This document shows, piece after piece, positions 1 through 6,763 of a DNA stretch of 7,966 bases. Source of the DNA: Alphaproteobacteria bacterium UBA4588 (GTDB lineage: Bacteria > Pseudomonadota > Alphaproteobacteria > Puniceispirillales > Puniceispirillaceae); NCBI GenBank assembly GCA_002387605.1, contig DGJU01000016.1, forward strand, positions 6,533 through 14,498. Reading direction: 5' to 3'. The notes beneath the pieces are model-generated. The model was not told the DNA's origin. It saw nothing but the letters and a program-made list of their open reading frames with translations, and searched no databases. Position 1 is the stretch's first letter. Each line of letters opens with the position of its first letter. The position numbers and the translations under genes were made by a program.

Positions 1-44
1 TTTACATCGAGGAGCTTTTCAGGTTCTTGTGTCGAATCTAGCAT
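1..44 (-). CDS. livF: LivF-type ABC transporter ATP-binding protein, N-terminal fragment
   Basis: Only the first 14 codons lie in the window, reading MLDSTQEPEKLLDV and then running off the left edge. The sequence LLDV after a short polar leader is how many LivF-type ATPases begin, just before the first beta-strand of the nucleotide-binding domain. The operon so far holds one ATPase (LivG), two permeases and a binding protein, so the missing second ATPase is expected exactly here. The ATG at 42-44 is preceded by only a weak Shine-Dalgarno match (AAGG, about 12 nt upstream). The gene lies 94 nt downstream of the binding-protein stop. No Walker motif is visible because of truncation, so the call rests on the short N-terminus and on gene order. 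Confidence 0.6.
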   Translation of the reverse strand, partial: MLDSTQEPEKLLDV

Positions 45-96
45 ATGAACAACGCGCCTTTTTTATAAGGTCAAATTCGTGAAAAAGGTAAATTAT

Positions 97-124
97 GTGG
101 CCCCTACCACATAGCAGGGGCCAC
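97..124 (-). promoter_or_regulatory. Intercistronic hairpin after the binding-protein gene
   Basis: A perfect 9-bp inverted repeat (GTGGCCCCT at 97-105 and AGGGGCCAC at 116-124) with a 10-nt loop lies 14 nt beyond the stop codon of the binding-protein gene. On the minus-strand transcript it is followed by ATAATTTACCTTTTT, so there is no immediate U-tract and it is a poor classical terminator. A further operon gene appears to start 52 nt downstream. The likelier role is a 3' end-protecting or partial-termination element that raises binding-protein mRNA relative to the next gene. Confidence 0.6.
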
Positions 125-138
125 ACTAATGTTTGATG

Positions 139-1425
139 TTAGCTACACTGAGGCGCAATCTTGTTTTCTTTTGCGTATGCAGCTGAATCTTCTGCAATCA
201 ATGAACCAATAACTTCTGAATCGGTCTTGATAAAGTCAGAAATCAACGACCATTTCTGTGCTTTAGCATCCCACTGCTGAATAGCAGCTAGGCCTGGGCC
301 ACCATGGTTTTCACAGGAAACGCTGAAGCTTGGTGCAAAGTTTGGCAGACCAATAGCTGTCATCCGCGCTTCGTCGATAGAGAATTGTTCCATCGCATCA
401 CGCATATCACTTGGTGTGATGATTTGCTTGCCTGTCATTGACTGAGCCTGACGTGCTGCTTCTGTTGCAAGCATGGCTGCATAGATGCCACGGTTATACA
501 GAACAGTTCCGGCTGATGAGCCGTCGCCAGCTGCTTTGCCTGCGTCAAAAACATACTTTTTCAGGTCAGCATAGATTGGGAAATCTGCACCAGTATTATG
601 CATGGCAAGTGCTTTGTAGCCATGGGCAGCTTCGCCAGCTGGCAGAACATCACCTTCAGAACCTGACCACCATACGCCAATGAAGTTTTCCATTGGGAAA
701 CGGATGTTAGCAGCTTCTTGAATGGCTGTTGGGTTCATAACACCCCAACCCCACATTGTAACATAATCAGGCTTTTCACGACGGATTTGCAGCCACTGTG
801 ACTTCTGTTCCTGACCGGGGTGATCAACGGGCAGCAATGATAGCTCGAAACCATGCTTTTTTGCCAGCTCTTCAAGTGTCCGGATAGGCTCTTTACCATA
901 AGCAGAGTTATGATAGACAAGGGCGACTTTTTTGCCTTTGATGTTGCCGTTATTGATATCCAACAAGTGGTTTACAACAGCAGATGCGCCAACCCAGTAG
1001 TTTGCTGGATAGTTAAAGATATGGCTGAATACATTGCCGTTTGCAGCAGATGTACGGCCATAGCCCATTGACAGGATCGGAATACCATCAGCTGTTGCCT
1101 TTGGGATCAGCTGATATGTGATACCTGTTGACATTGGCTGATATACAAGTGAGCCAAGGCCCTTTGTGTTCTCATAGCACTCAACGCCTTTTTCAGTGTT
1201 ATACTGAGTTTCGCACTCAATATAGTTAATCTTCTCGCCGCCGATGCCGCCATCGCGCTCATTCAGCAGTGTCATGTAGTCGCCATAACCATCAGCATAG
1301 GGAATGCCGTTAACAGCATAGGCACCTGTACGATAGGTCAGGTTTGGAAAGGTTAGGTCTGCAAGTGCTGGACCAGCGATGGTCGCAGCGGCTACAGCGC
1401 CTAATAATATATTTCTGAACTTCAT
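139..1425 (-). CDS. ABC transporter periplasmic substrate-binding protein, branched-chain amino acid (HAAT) family
   Basis: This 428-residue protein captures the cargo in the periplasm and delivers it to the LivH/LivM pore. Residues 1-22 form a clear Sec signal peptide: basic start (MKFRN), hydrophobic core, and ALA before D23 as the signal peptidase I site. The mature part resembles the Peripla_BP_6 type I fold, with an early segment TYRTGAYAVNGIPYADGYG, the strand KKVALVYHNSAYG (about 165-177) and the segment PDYVTMWGWG (about 219-228) typical of the two-lobed fold. It is longer than classical LivK/LivJ proteins of about 370 residues. Four cysteines (71, 83, 371, 427) could form two disulfides. 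The start at 1425 is preferred over an in-frame ATG at 1446 because GGAGG lies 5 nt upstream and the signal peptide then begins properly. Hairpins stand on both sides of the gene. The ligand is unknown; membership in this family does not prove an amino acid. Confidence 0.9.
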   Translation of the reverse strand: MKFRNILLGAVAAATIAGPALADLTFPNLTYRTGAYAVNGIPYADGYGDYMTLLNERDGGIGGEKINYIECETQYNTEKGVECYENTKGLGSLVYQPMSTGITYQLIPKATADGIPILSMGYGRTSAANGNVFSHIFNYPANYWVGASAVVNHLLDINNGNIKGKKVALVYHNSAYGKEPIRTLEELAKKHGFELSLLPVDHPGQEQKSQWLQIRREKPDYVTMWGWGVMNPTAIQEAANIRFPMENFIGVWWSGSEGDVLPAGEAAHGYKALAMHNTGADFPIYADLKKYVFDAGKAAGDGSSAGTVLYNRGIYAAMLATEAARQAQSMTGKQIITPSDMRDAMEQFSIDEARMTAIGLPNFAPSFSVSCENHGGPGLAAIQQWDAKAQKWSLISDFIKTDSEVIGSLIAEDSAAYAKENKIAPQCS

Positions 1426-1430
1426 TTTTT

Positions 1431-1435
1431 CCTCC
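1431..1435 (-). promoter_or_regulatory. Ribosome binding site of the binding-protein gene
   Basis: A full GGAGG stands 5 nt before the ATG at 1423-1425. It decides the start: the upstream in-frame ATG at 1446 would put this site inside the coding region and add seven polar residues before the signal peptide. Confidence 0.8.
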
Positions 1436-1445
1436 GTAAAGTTCA

Positions 1446-1491
1446 CTCTTTAAAAAAGAGCTGGCGACAGAAACACCACGCGCCTGTCGCC
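1446..1491 (-). terminator. Terminator-like hairpin and T-run between livM and the binding-protein gene (attenuator candidate)
   Basis: A perfect 8-bp GC-rich inverted repeat (GGCGACAG at 1463-1470, CTGTCGCC at 1484-1491, 13-nt loop) starts 12 nt after the livM stop. On the minus-strand RNA it is followed by AGCTC and then six U residues (1452-1457). The U-run is itself part of a second small inverted repeat (CTCTTT/AAAGAG, 1446-1460) that ends about 10 nt before the ribosome binding site. The U-run begins 5 nt after the stem, which is further than in efficient intrinsic terminators, so partial termination or an RNA-processing site is more likely than a full stop. The binding-protein gene then has a strong ribosome site of its own. 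Confidence 0.55.
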
Positions 1492-1503
1492 GAGATTGAC
1501 CTC

Positions 1504-2580
1504 CTAGTGCGGGAAAGGCCAGAGCCTCAGCTTTTCTTTTATTATGCGCCAAAGCATTGCGAACCCATGAGGTTCTACAATTAGGAAAAAGATGATGAGT
1601 GCGCCAACCACAAGAAATTCAAAATGGGCGGCAATATCCACTGCCCATCCAAGCTGACCAACCATCACATTTTTTAAGACAACCGGCATAAGCACTAAGA
1701 AAGCAGCGCCGGCAAGTGATCCAAAGATTGACCCAAGACCACCAATAATAATCATAAACAGGATAAGGAACGACTTCTGAATGCCAAAGACCTCGCCGAC
1801 CTCAACCGCGCCGAGATAGACAGAAAATAGCAGAGCGCCAGCAATGCCGACATAAAAAGAGCTCACACCGAAGGCTGTCAGTTTCGCCATCAAAGGGTTC
1901 ACACCAATAATTTCTGCAGCGATGTCCATATCACGAATGGCCATCCATTTCCGGCCAACCGAGCCGCGTGTCAGGTTGCGAGCAATTAATGCCATCACAA
2001 CAAGGAAGCTTAGACAGACAAGATAGGCAACTTCTGGTGTCGCATTTGCCCCAGTTACTCTCAGCCCAAACAAGGTGCGTTCAGGCGCCGTAATCTGGCC
2101 AGATGCAGAGTAATTATAGAACCAGGCTACCTTGTTGAAGATCCAAACAAGGAAGAACTGCGCTGCTAGCGTAGCAACCGCCAGATAAAACCCCTTAATC
2201 CGTAAGCTTGGCAGGCCGAACATAATGCCCACCAGTGCCGTCACGCCGCCAGAAAGCATGATGCAGAAGATAATATTCAAATCTGGAAATCCGGTCATTA
2301 GCTTGTAACAGGCATAAGCGCCCACAGCCATAAATCCGCCCGAACCAAGTGATACCTGTCCGCAATAACCGGTGAGGATATTAAGCCCAATCGCAGCAAT
2401 GCCGAAAATCAAAAACGGAAGCAGAATGGCATTTGCCCAGTAATCATTGATTAAGAAAGGGACAACAAAGAACGCAAACGCCAGAATAGCGTAGTAGCCA
2501 TACCTATCCAGGCGGATAGGAAAGGTCTGCTGGTCTTTTTTGTAGGAGGGTTTGAATTCTCCAACTTCACGATACAGCAT
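1504..2580 (-). CDS. livM: LivM-type ABC transporter permease
   Basis: This 358-residue inner-membrane protein is one half of the translocation pore. It has a polar N-terminal stretch (residues 1-26, containing FKPSYKKDQQTFPIRLDR, a style common in alphaproteobacterial ligase-linked LivM proteins) and then about eight or nine hydrophobic segments. Family landmarks are GLNILTGYCGQVSLGSGGFMAVGAY split across residues 65-89, the cytoplasmic coupling loop GRKWMAIRDMDIAAEIIGVN (209-228) that contacts an ATPase, and GGLGSIFGSLAGAAF (280-294). The length is at the long side of normal because of the N-terminal extension. The ATG at 2578-2580 follows the livH stop by 3 nt with a GAGGG-like site inside the end of livH, so translation is probably coupled. 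The substrate is not readable from the permease. Confidence 0.93.
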   Translation of the reverse strand: MLYREVGEFKPSYKKDQQTFPIRLDRYGYYAILAFAFFVVPFLINDYWANAILLPFLIFGIAAIGLNILTGYCGQVSLGSGGFMAVGAYACYKLMTGFPDLNIIFCIMLSGGVTALVGIMFGLPSLRIKGFYLAVATLAAQFFLVWIFNKVAWFYNYSASGQITAPERTLFGLRVTGANATPEVAYLVCLSFLVVMALIARNLTRGSVGRKWMAIRDMDIAAEIIGVNPLMAKLTAFGVSSFYVGIAGALLFSVYLGAVEVGEVFGIQKSFLILFMIIIGGLGSIFGSLAGAAFLVLMPVVLKNVMVGQLGWAVDIAAHFEFLVVGALIIFFLIVEPHGFAMLWRIIKEKLRLWPFPH

Positions 2581-2583
2581 CTG

Positions 2584-3585
2584 TTACACCCTCTCGATGA
2601 TTTTTTCGCCAAACAGGCCTTGCGGACGGAACACAAGGAACACGAGCGCAAGCATGTAGGCAAACCAGTTTTCGGTCGCACCGCCAAGCAGAGGCGCCCC
2701 GATTAAAAATTCAAACATTTTTTCACCGACACCAATAATAAGGCCGCCAATAATAGCGCCCGGAATAGAGGTGAAGCCACCAAGCATCAGAACAGGAAGA
2801 GCTTTCAGGGCAATCAGTGATAGCGAGAATTGTACGCCTGATTTAGAGCCCCACATGATACCCGCAACAAGCGCAACAAAGCCGGCAATACACCAGACAA
2901 TCACCCAGATTCGTCGTAATGAAATGCCAACGGACAGCGCTGCCTGATGGTCATCGGCAACCGCCCGCAATGCACGGCCTGTCTTGGTATATTGTGAAAA
3001 CATAACAAGCCCAGTCACCAGAATGATGGCAATCACTGTTGCGTAGATATCTAGCGTATCCAGATAGAAGCCGTAGAAATCTTCGCCGCCGAGAAAGGCT
3101 GTGCTCTCTTCAATCCAGAGATTACCGCCCTGTGGAATGCCGATATCAAGCTTTTTAACATTCGAGCCCCACATCAAATCGCCAAAGCCTTCCATGAAGT
3201 AGGCGAGCCCAATCGTTGCCATAAACAGAATGATAGGTTCTTGATTAACCAGATGTTTAAGAACCAGCTTTTCAACCAGTATGGCAAAGATAATCATCAC
3301 CAGAAGCGCAAATAAAATCGCTAAGAAAGCCGGCATATGCCAGCCAAAATGATGAATGTCAGTGCCAAAAATAGCATTGATCAAATGCGAGAATGGTATT
3401 TGCCCATTCTGAAAGCCAACAAGGGTGAGAGCTGCAAACAGCGCCATCACACCTTGCGCATAGTTAAAAATACCGGACGCTTTAAAAATAAGCACAAAGC
3501 CAAGCGCGACAAGTGAATACATCACTCCTGCCATAAGCCCGTTCACGAAGACTTCCATGCCATAGAAAAAGGCTGCTGATTCCAT
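2584..3585 (-). CDS. livH: LivH-type ABC transporter permease
   Basis: This 333-residue inner-membrane permease pairs with LivM. Visible hallmarks are GLMAGVMYSLVALGFVLIFKASGIFNYAQG, read across residues 16-45, where the NYAQG box is the family signature; the cytoplasmic coupling loop GRALRAVADDHQAALSVGIS (203-222); GGFTSIPGAIIGGLIIGVGE (269-288); and the C-terminal FRPQGLFGE (319-327). About eight hydrophobic segments are seen. A soluble-looking insertion near residues 138-175 lies between two membrane segments and includes the segment GIPQGGNLWIEESTAFLGGE, which could face the periplasm. The length is slightly above the usual 290-310 residues because of this insertion. The start has a GGGGA site about 8 nt upstream. 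It follows livG by 42 nt. Confidence 0.93.
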   Translation of the reverse strand: MESAAFFYGMEVFVNGLMAGVMYSLVALGFVLIFKASGIFNYAQGVMALFAALTLVGFQNGQIPFSHLINAIFGTDIHHFGWHMPAFLAILFALLVMIIFAILVEKLVLKHLVNQEPIILFMATIGLAYFMEGFGDLMWGSNVKKLDIGIPQGGNLWIEESTAFLGGEDFYGFYLDTLDIYATVIAIILVTGLVMFSQYTKTGRALRAVADDHQAALSVGISLRRIWVIVWCIAGFVALVAGIMWGSKSGVQFSLSLIALKALPVLMLGGFTSIPGAIIGGLIIGVGEKMFEFLIGAPLLGGATENWFAYMLALVFLVFRPQGLFGEKIIERV

Positions 3586-3627
3586 TATGCGTCCCCTTTA
3601 TCGAACTGTGTCACATCAAACATGTTA

Positions 3628-4443
3628 TTAGTCATGAGAGACCCCCAGATAAGCATCGATAACAGCTTGGTTATTGCGGACTTCAGCAGGTGTACCATCA
3701 CCAATTTTCTTGCCGTAATCCATCACAACGACCCGGTCAGCAATATCCATCACAACGCCCATATCATGTTCAATCAGCGCGATGGTTGTGCCAAATTCGT
3801 CATTCACATCCAGAATGAAGCGGGACATATCTTCTTTTTCTTCTACATTCATGCCGGCCATTGGCTCATCTAGCAGAAGCAATGATGGTTCAGCCGCCAG
3901 AGCGCGGCCTAATTCAACGCGCTTCTGAAGTCCGTAGGGCAGGCGGCCAACAGGCGTTTTGCGGATTGTTTGAATTTCAAGAAAATCAATAATCCGTTCA
4001 ACAAAAGCGCGGTTTTCAACTTCTTCGCGCTCTGCTTTGCCTGACCAGATAATCTGCTCAAGCATACCTGTTTTCATATGTGTAAGGCGGCCAGTCATAA
4101 TATTATCCAGCGTTGTCATGCCTTTAAACAGCGCGATGTTCTGGAATGTACGGGCAATACCCTGATAGGCGATTTCATAGGGTTTCATTGGCTTGCGCAC
4201 TTCACCCTTATAAAGGATTTCACCTTCTTGAGGATGGTAAAACCCGTTAATGACATTCAGCATTGATGATTTGCCGGCACCGTTAGGCCCGATAATCGCT
4301 CTGATTTCGCCTTCGCGGATATCAAAGGATATATCATGAATTGCTGTTACACCGCCGAACCGCAGGGTAATATTGCGCATTTCCATAACGCTGGGGCCAA
4401 TCGTGCGCCCATCAGGTGTCTGATAGCTTTCCGTAGCTGTCAT
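3628..4443 (-). CDS. livG: LivG-type ABC transporter ATP-binding protein
   Basis: This 271-residue cytoplasmic ATPase powers import. All core motifs are present: Walker A GPNGAGKSS (52-60), Q-loop at Q101 in ARTFQN, the signature region LPYGLQKRVE (168-177), Walker B LLLLDE (188-193) with catalytic E193, and the H-loop at H226 in LIEHDM. The signature is not the textbook LSGGQ but a PYGLQ form, which is common in Liv-type ATPases. The C-terminal stretch GDGTPAEVRNNQAVIDAYLG is the usual LivG ending. An N-terminal tail of about 18 residues precedes the first strand. Its ATG overlaps the ligase stop in an ATGA arrangement (4440-4443), which implies translational coupling. It ends with tandem TAA codons. 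Two ATPases are expected in this importer class; the second is the LivF fragment at the left edge. Confidence 0.94.
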   Translation of the reverse strand: MTATESYQTPDGRTIGPSVMEMRNITLRFGGVTAIHDISFDIREGEIRAIIGPNGAGKSSMLNVINGFYHPQEGEILYKGEVRKPMKPYEIAYQGIARTFQNIALFKGMTTLDNIMTGRLTHMKTGMLEQIIWSGKAEREEVENRAFVERIIDFLEIQTIRKTPVGRLPYGLQKRVELGRALAAEPSLLLLDEPMAGMNVEEKEDMSRFILDVNDEFGTTIALIEHDMGVVMDIADRVVVMDYGKKIGDGTPAEVRNNQAVIDAYLGVSHD

Positions 4444-6404
4444 GCTGCTTTTCCTTTTTGCGCGACAGGTGTCACATCTGCAATGGCAAGCGTTGCCGAG
4501 ATAGAGCCCTTTGCCCCATCTTCATAGGTTACTTCAGTTTCGGTGAAGATTTCCGAAGAACCATTATATAAAGCAGTCAGCAAGTCATGGAACTTATCTT
4601 CGATGACACGGCGGCGGACTTTTCTGGTGCGGGTTAGCTCGCCATCATCTGCATCCAGCTCTTTATGCAGGATAAGGAACCGGTGAACTTGGCACCCTGA
4701 TAACATTTCATCATCTGCCAGACTGATATTGACCTCATCAATATGGCGAGCGATCATCTCATAGACGCGTTCATGGCCCGCAAGTTCCTGATAGGATGAA
4801 TAGGCAACGTTATTTCGTTCTGCCCAGTTCCCAACAGCTTGCAAATCAATATTAATAAAGGCTGTACAGAAGTCACGATCTGCGCCGAAGACAACACATT
4901 CCAGAATATTCGGGAAGAATTTGAGCTTGTTTTCAACATATTTCGGAGCGAACAGGCTGCCACTCTTCATCTTGCCAACATCCTTGGCCCGGTCAATGAT
5001 CCGCAAATGCCCTGTATCTGCTTCAATAAAGCCGGCATCTCCGGTAGCAACCCAGCCCTCAGCATCCTTGGTTTCAGCGGTGCTTTTGTCGTTTTTATAA
5101 TATTTTACAAAGGTGCCGGGTGACCGGTAGAACACTTCACCATTATCAGCAATTTTGAGCTCAACCCCAGGTGAGGGCACGCCAACTGTATCGGAGCGAA
5201 CCTGCCCGTCAGGCTGTTGTGTAATAAATACGCTTGCTTCTGTCTGACCATAAAGCTGTTTCAGATTGATACCCAGAGACCGGTAGAAGTCAAAAATCTC
5301 AGGCCCGATCGCCTCGCCAGCTGTATAGCCAATCCGCACGCGGCTAAGGCCTAATGAATTTTTCAGCGGCCCAAAAATACTAAATTGTCCAAGCTGATAC
5401 AGAGCTCGGTCAACAAGACTAATTGATTTGCCATCCAGTAAATCACCGCCAACTTTTTGAGCATGTGCCATAAAGAAGGAAAATAACCCGCGTTTTATCG
5501 AGCTGGCATCTTCCATTCTGATCATAACATTCGTCAGCACGCCCTCAAAATAGCGCGGCGGGGCAAAGAAGTAGCTCGGGCCAATCTCTTTCAGGTCAGC
5601 TTGCATTGTTTCTGTATTTTCAGGACAGGAAACACAGAAACCCGACCAGCATGCCTGACCAAGTGAGAAGATAAAGTCACCAACCCATGCCATCGGCAGA
5701 TAGGCAAGAACGCTATCGCGGGCGCTTAGATTATCAAACTTACAAGATGCCTCAGATGTTTTGATAATATTATCGTTTGATAGCACAACACCTTTCGGGC
5801 GGCCTGTTGTACCTGACGTATAGAGCATTGCACAGGTATCAGAGCCGGTTATTGACTCTTGCCGCGCGGTTAGCTCTTCGGTGAATTTATCTTTATGTGC
5901 GCGACCGTTATCTTGCACTTCACGATAATCATGAAGGTTGGTGCGGTCATATTTACGCATGCCGCGCGATTCAAGAAAGATGACCTGTTCTAACGCGCTC
6001 AGTTTTTCCTGAACATCCTGAACCTTGTCTACCTGTTCTTGATTTTCGGCGATGATAAACCGTGCGCCACAATGATCAAGAACATATAATAATTCTTCTG
6101 CAACAGCATCCTGATAGATAGGAACAGGGGTCGCGCCAACAGATTGTGCTGCAACCATTGCCCAATAGAAGTAAGGGCGGTTGCGGCCGATAAGGGCAAT
6201 ATGGTCGCCTTTGGCAAGGCCCATATCAAGGAAGCCAAGGGCGAGCGCCTCTATTTCTTCTGCTGCTTCGGCCCAACTCCAGCTCTGCCAGATACCATAT
6301 TCCTTTTCACGGTAGGCAGGACTATTTGGAATGGTGCGCGCATGCAGCGCTACCAATTTTGGTATTGAGACACATGTCGCGGTTTCCGACTTTGAAGCGG
6401 CCAC
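4440..6404 (-). CDS. Acyl-CoA synthetase (AMP-forming), long-chain-like, linked to Liv importer
   Basis: This 654-residue enzyme of the ANL superfamily would adenylate a carboxylic acid with ATP and transfer it to CoA. Motifs seen in order: P-loop YTSGTTGRPKG (195-205), YGQTE (385-389), WVATGDAG (451-458) with the ribose-binding Asp in TGD, the hinge region IIDRAKD (469-475), and ELTRTRKVRRRV (589-600), where K595 is the likely catalytic lysine of the C-terminal domain. The size and long insertions fit the long-chain/ACSL-like group rather than the roughly 550-residue short-chain type. No signal peptide or membrane span is seen, so it is cytoplasmic. After the hinge it reads KMKSGSLFAPKYVENKL, unlike the common GGKN(I/V)xPxEIE form. 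It is first in the operon and overlaps livG by 4 nt, so import and activation are co-expressed. The start is GTG with GGAGG 5 nt upstream. Substrate chain length and type are unresolved. Confidence 0.92.
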   Translation of the reverse strand: MAASKSETATCVSIPKLVALHARTIPNSPAYREKEYGIWQSWSWAEAAEEIEALALGFLDMGLAKGDHIALIGRNRPYFYWAMVAAQSVGATPVPIYQDAVAEELLYVLDHCGARFIIAENQEQVDKVQDVQEKLSALEQVIFLESRGMRKYDRTNLHDYREVQDNGRAHKDKFTEELTARQESITGSDTCAMLYTSGTTGRPKGVVLSNDNIIKTSEASCKFDNLSARDSVLAYLPMAWVGDFIFSLGQACWSGFCVSCPENTETMQADLKEIGPSYFFAPPRYFEGVLTNVMIRMEDASSIKRGLFSFFMAHAQKVGGDLLDGKSISLVDRALYQLGQFSIFGPLKNSLGLSRVRIGYTAGEAIGPEIFDFYRSLGINLKQLYGQTEASVFITQQPDGQVRSDTVGVPSPGVELKIADNGEVFYRSPGTFVKYYKNDKSTAETKDAEGWVATGDAGFIEADTGHLRIIDRAKDVGKMKSGSLFAPKYVENKLKFFPNILECVVFGADRDFCTAFINIDLQAVGNWAERNNVAYSSYQELAGHERVYEMIARHIDEVNISLADDEMLSGCQVHRFLILHKELDADDGELTRTRKVRRRVIEDKFHDLLTALYNGSSEIFTETEVTYEDGAKGSISATLAIADVTPVAQKGKAA

Positions 6405-6409
6405 GTCTT

Positions 6410-6414
6410 CCTCC
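6410..6414 (-). promoter_or_regulatory. Ribosome binding site for the GTG start of the ligase
   Basis: GGAGG within GGGGAGGAAGAC stands 5 nt before the GTG at 6402-6404. It supports GTG as the true start; no ATG occurs in frame nearby with a comparable site. Confidence 0.8.
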
Positions 6415-6426
6415 CCTAATTCTTAT

Positions 6427-6456
6427 AAAACCCCATTTGTTACCAACGGGTGTTTT
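6427..6456 (-). promoter_or_regulatory. Hairpin in the 5' leader of the ligase-importer operon
   Basis: On the minus-strand RNA an AAAAC(A)CCC arm (6456-6448) pairs with GGGGTTTT (6434-6427), giving eight pairs with one bulged base. A smaller GTT/AAC pairing is possible inside the loop. It ends about 13 nt before the ligase ribosome site, so it could affect translation start or early termination. The outer pairs are A-U rich, so its stability is moderate. It matches no riboswitch that I recognise. Confidence 0.3.
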
Positions 6457-6468
6457 CCTTAGATACGG

Positions 6469-6495
6469 ATCATACTGTCCAACCAAGCTGAGCAA
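6469..6495 (-). promoter_or_regulatory. Candidate promoter of the ligase-importer operon
   Basis: On the minus strand TATGAT (6474-6469) is a good -10 match, five of six to the consensus. Upstream lies TTGCTC (6495-6490) as a possible -35, but the spacing is 15 nt and only the TTG is strong. The position, about 65 nt before the start codon, is reasonable. Pattern matching alone cannot confirm it. Confidence 0.3.
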
Positions 6496-6646
6496 GACAA
6501 CAGGCAAATGCATTAAAACCCATAAATACGGCGTTTTTCCTCACAATGAAAAAAAATAGGCTAATAGATGTTCCTTTAATGAGAGTTTACCGTGATTTTG
6601 GTAGCTGAAAGTTAGGGTTCACGTAGCAGAAAACGAATCAGGCGCA

Positions 6647-6701
6647 AACGCTATGATGAGGCGAAGCCGGCCTTAAAATCGCCAAGACTATAACGCTATG
6701 A
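6647..6701. repeat. Direct repeat AACGCTATGA, two copies 45 bp apart
   Basis: Two exact 10-bp copies lie at 6647-6656 and 6692-6701, both upstream of the dioxygenase gene. A 45-bp spacing is roughly four helical turns, so a dimeric or cooperative regulator could use both. A chance origin is possible. Confidence 0.35.
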
Positions 6702-6757
6702 CGCCCAAAATTCATTGACATGGCGACTGTAATTGTTGCCGGATAAATGAATGGTAA

Positions 6758-6763
6758 GGGAGG
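6758..6763 (+). promoter_or_regulatory. Ribosome binding site of the dioxygenase gene
   Basis: GGGAGG stands 7 nt before the ATG at 6771. It favours that start over the in-frame ATG at 6747, which has no such site and would add only eight residues rich in Gly and Asn. Confidence 0.8.

Noticed and set aside
438..683. Plus-strand open frame of 81 codons within the binding-protein gene
   Set aside because: It lies antisense inside a well-supported gene, has no ribosome site and its product is Gln/His/Leu-rich in the manner of a shadow frame.
1426..1446. Upstream ATG at 1446 as start of the binding protein
   Set aside because: It would place the GGAGG ribosome site inside the gene and put polar residues before the signal peptide; the ATG at 1425 fits both signals.
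4839..5123. Plus-strand open frame of 94 codons inside the ligase gene
   Set aside because: It lies fully antisense to a region coding conserved ligase motifs, with no family resemblance and no ribosome site.
6326..6559. Open frames on both strands in the divergent spacer
   Set aside because: They overlap the ligase start, lack ribosome sites and resemble no known protein.
6660..6683. Inverted repeat GGCGA/TCGCC around a GCCGGC palindrome
   Set aside because: Only five pairs with a 14-nt loop and no position relation to a start or stop; likely chance.
6715..6747. TTGACA hexamer with GATAAA downstream as a promoter for the oxygenase gene
   Set aside because: The -35 is perfect but the spacing to GATAAA is 21 nt, and the start would fall only a few bases before the ribosome site; the match is too weak to list as a promoter.
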